Assembly (NCBI RefSeq): GCF_018612875.1
Contig: NZ_JAGGRI010000036.1
Span: 1 to 40,473 of the forward strand
Reading direction: 5' to 3'
DNA: 40,473 bases
Source of the DNA: Lysobacter sp. ISL-50
Lineage (GTDB): Bacteria > Pseudomonadota > Gammaproteobacteria > Xanthomonadales > Xanthomonadaceae
Below, piece by piece: positions 34,799-40,473 of this stretch (its first letter is position 1; each line of letters begins with the position of its first letter). A program made the position numbers and the translations under genes. The notes beneath the pieces were generated by a model that was not told the DNA's origin, searched no databases, and was given only the letters and a program-made list of their open reading frames with translations.

Positions 34799-36724
34799 TC
34801 AGTCGCTGACCGCCACGCCGTTGGCCGGCTTCAACTCACCGATCTGCGACTTGGCCCGCTCCACCAATCGCACGAACTCGGCGCGCTGACCCCAGCGATC
34901 ATCGAGCCGCACGCTGCGCGCGCTGGCCAGAATCTGATCCCAACCCCAGCCGTCGTACTGACTGCCGCCACGCAAGGCGTCGGCGAAAGCGGCAACCGAG
35001 GCGGCCATGCGCATCGGATCGCTGGCGACCGCGCGCTGGCCCGAACGCAGCACCGGCGTTTCGATCAGCTGGCTGCGGTCTTCGCCCGGACGCTTGTAGC
35101 GCAGCTTGAGGTTGGCGATTTCGCCGTCCTTGCCGCCCGCGGCCGCAGCCGCTCCGGTGTAGCGCAACGCCGGCAGGCGCGTGGCCTTGGAGCCGACCGG
35201 GGTGATCTCGTACAACGCGGTGACCTCATGACCCGCGCCGATATCGCCGGCGTCGACCTTGTCGTTGGCGAAATCCTCGCGCTTGAGCAAACGGTTTTCG
35301 TAACCGATCAAACGGTACTCGGCGACCTGCGCCGGATTGAATTCGATCTGGATCTTGACGTCGCGGGCGATGGTCAGCAGGGTCGAGCCCATTTCCTCGA
35401 CCAGCACCTTGCGCGCTTCCTGCAAGGTGTCGATGTAGGCATGGTTGCCGTCGCCGACATCGGCGAGTTTCTCCGACAGCTGATCGTTGTAGTTGCCGGT
35501 GCCGAAGCCCAGCGTGGTCAGGGCGATGCCGCTCTTGCGCTGATCGGCGACCATCGTCTCCAGCGCGTTGTTATCGACCGTGCCGACGTTGAAGTCGCCG
35601 TCGGTGGCCAGGATCACGCGGTTGACGCCGTTCTTGACGAAAGCCTGCTTCGCCGTCGCATACGCCAGGCGGATGCCGTCGCCGCCGTTGGTGCTGCCGC
35701 CGGCCTGCAGGCGGCCCAGCGCGTCGAGAATCTCCTGTTGACGATCGCCGGGCGTGGGCGGCAGCACCAGGCCGGCGGCGCCGGCGTAGACCACGATCGA
35801 GATGCGATCCTGCGGGCGCAGTTGCCTGGTCAGCATCGAGAACGCGCTCTTGAGCAGCGGCAATTTGTCCGGCGAATCCATCGAGCCGGAGGTGTCGATC
35901 AGGAACACCAGGTTGACCGGCGGCAGCGTCTGCTTGGGCACATCGAAGCCCTTGATGCCGATCATCAGCAACTGGCGCTGCGCGTTCCACGGCGCCGGCG
36001 CCAGTTCGGTGGACACCTTGAACGGCGTGGCGAGCGATTTCGGCGCGGCGTGGCCGTAGTCGAAGTAGTTGATGAACTCTTCCGCGCGCACCGCGTCGGC
36101 GGGCGGACGCTGGCCGTCGTTGAGCATGCGCCGCACGTTGGCGTAGCTGCCGGTATCGACGTCGATGGAGAACGTGGACAGCGGCTGTTCGCTGGCGCGC
36201 ACCACCGGGTTGTCCTCGCGTTCGGCGTATTTCTCCGTGTTGGCCGGCTGCGAGTAAGAGGGCGGCGGGGGCGGCGCGATCATCGCCGGCGATGCGACGG
36301 GCATCGGCGCGGCCATGTGCTTCATGAGCCCGCTGTTCTCGCGAATGCGCGAGCCGGTCACCATCACTCGCTCCGCCTGCGCCTGCGCTTGCGCGCGGCC
36401 GGCCGGAGCGAGGTTGCCGACCGGCTTGGCTTTGTATTCGGTCACGGGCTGGGCGGGCATGGACTTGACCGGTTCGGCGGGGGCGGTGTAACCCGCGCCG
36501 GCCGAGGCCGCCGCGTCGGCGGCCTGGAGCTCGTCGCGCCGCATATCGGCTTGCGCGGCTTGCGCGCCGCGGACCTTGCCGACTTGTTCGTTCTTGCTCG
36601 TGGAGGAATTCACATCGCCCGGCGCCTGGCAGGCGCTGAGTGCCAGCGCGGCCAGCAGGGCGGCGCTGAGCAGGTGCATGGAGTGGCGGGCGGACGGCGA
36701 ACGGCGCGAGGTTGAGGCTTGCAT
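34799..36724 (-). CDS. von Willebrand factor A lipoprotein with VWA_N and DUF3520 regions
   Basis: The 641-residue product has a lipoprotein signal (LALSAC, Cys32; the next residue is Gln, which favours the outer membrane). A low-complexity region (33-170) contains ERVMVTGSRIRE (118-129). The VWA_N segment follows (FSIDVDTGSYANVRRML and VRAEEFINYF, 185-221), then the vWA domain (about 270-440) with a complete metal site: Asp277-x-Ser279-x-Ser281, Thr345 and Asp375 (ATDGD). A DUF3520-type C-terminus (about 455-635) ends the protein. vWA domains bind protein partners through a metal ion. AGGGAAG precedes the ATG. Genes of this type often accompany an ECF sigma and anti-sigma pair; here the GGDEF-EAL gene lies between. 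Confidence 0.9.
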   Translation of the reverse strand: MQASTSRRSPSARHSMHLLSAALLAALALSACQAPGDVNSSTSKNEQVGKVRGAQAAQADMRRDELQAADAAASAGAGYTAPAEPVKSMPAQPVTEYKAKPVGNLAPAGRAQAQAQAERVMVTGSRIRENSGLMKHMAAPMPVASPAMIAPPPPPSYSQPANTEKYAEREDNPVVRASEQPLSTFSIDVDTGSYANVRRMLNDGQRPPADAVRAEEFINYFDYGHAAPKSLATPFKVSTELAPAPWNAQRQLLMIGIKGFDVPKQTLPPVNLVFLIDTSGSMDSPDKLPLLKSAFSMLTRQLRPQDRISIVVYAGAAGLVLPPTPGDRQQEILDALGRLQAGGSTNGGDGIRLAYATAKQAFVKNGVNRVILATDGDFNVGTVDNNALETMVADQRKSGIALTTLGFGTGNYNDQLSEKLADVGDGNHAYIDTLQEARKVLVEEMGSTLLTIARDVKIQIEFNPAQVAEYRLIGYENRLLKREDFANDKVDAGDIGAGHEVTALYEITPVGSKATRLPALRYTGAAAAAGGKDGEIANLKLRYKRPGEDRSQLIETPVLRSGQRAVASDPMRMAASVAAFADALRGGSQYDGWGWDQILASARSVRLDDRWGQRAEFVRLVERAKSQIGELKPANGVAVSD

Positions 36725-36811
36725 GGCGGCTTCCCTGGTGTGTGGACCTGGGAAGACGAACGGGCCGGTACGACGGGCGGGGTTGAGGCTACAAAAAATA
36801 TTTGCTGTTTC

Positions 36812-36925
36812 CTTCTCCCGCAGGCGGGAGAAGGTGCCCGGAGGGCGGATGAGGGCGGATGAGGGCGCAGCGCGGCTGGCTGGCCCTCACCCCAACCCCT
36901 CTCCCGCAAAGCGGGAGAGGGGCTG
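36812..36925. repeat. CTCTCCCGC-type inverted repeats
   Basis: Two hairpins with related arms: CTTCTCCCGC/GCGGGAGAAG (36812-36833) and CCCCTCTCCCGC/GCGGGAGAGGGG (36896-36922, loop AAA). Between them is a direct repeat of GAGGGCGGAT (36841-36860) and a GGCCCTCACCCCAACCCC stretch. It occupies the 244-base gap upstream of the vWA gene and after the aldehyde dehydrogenase stop. Elements of this look are common in Xanthomonadaceae and pseudomonads. Confidence 0.8.
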
Positions 36926-36968
36926 ACGGCTGAGGATGGGTAGATCGTGGCTTCGGAGAAGTCCGGGG

Positions 36969-38444
36969 TTACTTCGCTTCGGTTGGATCCCGAATCACCA
37001 GCAACCGCTGCTCGCTCATATCCTCGATCGCATACCGCACGCCTTCGCGCCCTTGCCCGGAATCCTTGACGCCGCCGTAAGGCATGTTGTCGACGCGGAA
37101 GCTCGGCACGTCGCCGACGATCACGCCGCCGACGTCGAGCCGGTCCCACGCGCGCATCGCATGATCCAGCCGGCCGGTGAACACGCCAGCCTGCAAGCCG
37201 AAATCGCTGTCGTTGACCTCGTCGAGGACACTGTCGAAATCGTCGAACGGCTCGATCAGCGCGACCGGGCCGAAGGCTTCCTTGCGGTACAGGTCGGCAT
37301 CGTGCGGCACCTTCTCCAGCAAGGTCGCGGGAATCATGTTGCCGGCGCGCGGGCCGGCGTTGATGCGCTTGGCGCCGCCCTTGACCGCCGCGTCGATCCA
37401 CGACTGGATGCGCTTGGCCGCATCCTCATCGACCACCGGGCCGATGAAGGTCGAATCCAAGCGCGGATCGCCCATGCGCAGTGCGCCGATCGCCGCCTTG
37501 AGCTTCTTGCGCAGCTTGTCGTAGATGTCGGCGTGGGCGTAGATGCGCTGCACGCTGATGCAGCTCTGGCCGCTCTGGTAGTAAGCGCCGAACACCAGCC
37601 GCTCGACCACATGATCCAGGCTCGCGCCCGGATCGGCATCGATGATGCAGGCGGCGTTGCCGCCGAGTTCTAGGGTGACCTTCTTCTTGCCGGCGCGCGC
37701 CTTCAGATCCCAGCCGATCAGGCCGCCGGTGAAGCTCAGCAGCTTGATCCGCTCGTCCTCGACCAGCAGCGAGGCGTCTTCGTTCGAACAGCACAACACC
37801 GAGAACGCGCCTTCGGGCAGATCGGTTTCGGCCAATACCTCGCCGATGATCAACGCCCCGACCGGGGTCTTGATCGCCGGCTTGAGCACGAACGGGCAGC
37901 CGGCGGCGATCGCCGGCGCGACTTTGTGCGCGACCAGATTCAGCGGGAAATTGAACGGAGTGATGAAACTGCACGGCCCGATCGGCACGCGCTTGACCAT
38001 GCCGCGATAGCCGCGGGTGCGCTCGGAGATCTGCAGCTCGATGATCTGGCCGTCGCCGCGGGTGGCTTCGCCGGCGGCGATGCGGAAGGTATCGATCAGG
38101 CGGGTGACTTCGCCGCGCGCGTCCTTGATCGGCTTGCCCGCTTCGATGCACAGGGCCTGCGCGAGTTCTTCGAAACGCTCGCCGAAGCGGCGCACGCAGT
38201 GTTCGAGCACGTCGCGGCGGCGATCGGGGGTGAATTGCGCCATCGCCTCGCGCGCCTTGTGCGCGGCGACGATGGCCTTGCGCACCGCGGCGGCATCGGC
38301 CATCGCCACGCGGGTGGCGCGCTTGCCGCTGTATTTGTCCAGCACTTCCAGCTCGGTATTGGCCGCGACCGGGCGGTTGGCGAGGTAGTAGGGGTAGCTG
38401 GACTTCAGACCCTTGGCGGGTTTTTTCTTGTTGGGCTTGGCCAT
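36969..38444 (-). CDS. NAD(P)-dependent aldehyde dehydrogenase
   Basis: This 491-residue enzyme oxidises an aldehyde to an acid. Catalytic Cys295 is in QSGQSCISVQR, the general base Glu259 in VTLELGGNA, Asn165 in TPFNFPLN, and the cofactor Lys188 in VLKPA. The SGQSC and GVKDSGQGREGVRYA segments resemble the lactaldehyde, phosphonoacetaldehyde and non-phosphorylating glyceraldehyde-3-phosphate groups rather than betaine aldehyde enzymes, but the substrate is not certain. The start at 38444 has AAGGAG upstream and gives a very basic N-terminus (MAKPNKKKPAKGLKSS). A longer frame to 38846 crosses a repeat and the next gene. It follows the acetolactate-synthase-like gene after a 155-base gap holding a hairpin. 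Confidence 0.93.
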   Translation of the reverse strand: MAKPNKKKPAKGLKSSYPYYLANRPVAANTELEVLDKYSGKRATRVAMADAAAVRKAIVAAHKAREAMAQFTPDRRRDVLEHCVRRFGERFEELAQALCIEAGKPIKDARGEVTRLIDTFRIAAGEATRGDGQIIELQISERTRGYRGMVKRVPIGPCSFITPFNFPLNLVAHKVAPAIAAGCPFVLKPAIKTPVGALIIGEVLAETDLPEGAFSVLCCSNEDASLLVEDERIKLLSFTGGLIGWDLKARAGKKKVTLELGGNAACIIDADPGASLDHVVERLVFGAYYQSGQSCISVQRIYAHADIYDKLRKKLKAAIGALRMGDPRLDSTFIGPVVDEDAAKRIQSWIDAAVKGGAKRINAGPRAGNMIPATLLEKVPHDADLYRKEAFGPVALIEPFDDFDSVLDEVNDSDFGLQAGVFTGRLDHAMRAWDRLDVGGVIVGDVPSFRVDNMPYGGVKDSGQGREGVRYAIEDMSEQRLLVIRDPTEAK

Positions 38445-38495
38445 TGGCTGCTCCTTGAAGGATGAGCGAAGTCGGAGAGATTCGTAGCTTCGGGT

Positions 38496-38570
38496 GTCGG
38501 GGCTGAAGCTCCCTCCCACAAAAGATTCCGCGGCATCGAGGTCTGTGTGGGAGGGAGCTTCAGCCCCGAC
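38496..38570. repeat. REP-like inverted repeat between the aldehyde dehydrogenase and ALS-like genes
   Basis: GTCGGGGCTGAAGCTCCCTC plus CCACA (38496-38520) is repeated exactly as its reverse complement at 38546-38570, a 25-bp perfect stem with a 25-base loop that contains the GAGGTCTG lead-in seen at other copies. The arms are in the opposite order to those at 8686 and 14478. Confidence 0.9.
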
Positions 38571-38599
38571 CGAGGTCAGGCCGAACGCGGCAAACCGCG

Positions 38600-40246
<1,647 letters not shown>

Positions 40247-40358
40247 GCGGAACTCCGGGAGCGGGCAGGGCCCGAATCCGTCGATGCTCGCGCAAACGAT
40301 GTTAGCGGTGGGCGATGGCGGTGGAACGGTGCGGGCTATGCGCGAGCATCGAAGTCTG

Positions 40359-40470
40359 TGTGGGAGGGGCTTCAGCCCCGATGCTTTTCGCTCAGATCGC
40401 CTCGGCAAACCGGTTTCCGGGATTCAAGGCGACCGGAACGAAGAGCATCGGGGCTGAAGCCCCTCCTACA
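40359..40470. repeat. REP-like inverted repeat at the window end
   Basis: TGTGGGAGGGGCTTCAGCCC followed by CGATGCTTTTCG (from 40359) is answered by AAGAGCATCGGGGCTGAAGC and CCCTCCTACA (to 40470). A GAAGTCTG lead-in precedes it. It lies 113 bases upstream of the acetolactate-synthase-like start and may continue beyond the window. Confidence 0.9.
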
Positions 40471-40473
40471 AAA

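Noticed and set aside
29563-36724. TonB-dependent receptor gene suggested by the VMVTGSRI strings
   Set aside because: Neither protein has a plug or beta-barrel domain; the motif lies in the linkers of an anti-sigma protein and a vWA lipoprotein.

Overview
The window is GC-rich and looks chromosomal. It most likely comes from a Lysobacter species (Xanthomonadaceae). The strongest pointer is the gene at 22173-23369, which encodes a prepro alpha-lytic protease. Its 198-residue mature part matches the Lysobacter enzymogenes enzyme, as I remember that sequence, at all but about a dozen positions. The envelope and translation gene order (rseA, mucD, lepA, lepB, DUF4845, rnc, era, recO) and the many REP-like hairpins fit the same family.

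Layout. 1-8673 (+): the end of rseA and mucD (envelope stress), lepA, signal peptidase I, a DUF4845 membrane protein, RNase III, Era and RecO. 8775-9491 (-): a receiver-HPt phosphorelay protein. 9525-12329 (+): a YdbH-like AsmA-family protein and a lipoprotein that seems to join YnbE-like and YdbL-like parts, probably an inner-to-outer-membrane lipid bridge. 12531-14456 (+): rlmD and a CYTH triphosphatase. 14958-17420 (+): nagZ, hpt and a methylthioinosine/methylthioadenosine phosphorylase, a recycling and salvage group. Then a cold-shock gene, aidB translationally coupled to an L,D-transpeptidase, and three small uncharacterised genes.

22173-26877 (+) holds three alpha-lytic-protease paralogues in tandem. 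Copies 2 and 3 share a roughly 390-base leader. Both carry small polar residues at the two S1-pocket methionines, and copy 3 is frameshifted near its end. 27069-31289 (-) holds an ECF sigma factor, its anti-sigma partner, a YigZ protein and an MsbA-type ABC transporter. Next to them lie a GAF-GAF-GGDEF-EAL protein (+) and a von Willebrand-A lipoprotein (-). The anti-sigma protein and the lipoprotein share the string VMVTGSRI, which resembles the TonB-box/plug-start sequence of TonB-dependent receptors. The window ends with an aldehyde dehydrogenase and an acetolactate-synthase-like ThDP enzyme (-).

Three kinds of intergenic repeat stand out. Paired inverted arrays of the heptamer GGGAATC occur three times, each between genes of the same strand. 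A family of long hairpins built on TGTAGGAGGGGCTTCAGCCC occurs singly, nested, and on both sides of the acetolactate-synthase-like gene. Several other short inverted repeats lie in non-coding gaps. I saw no tRNA, rRNA, CRISPR array, insertion sequence or phage gene.
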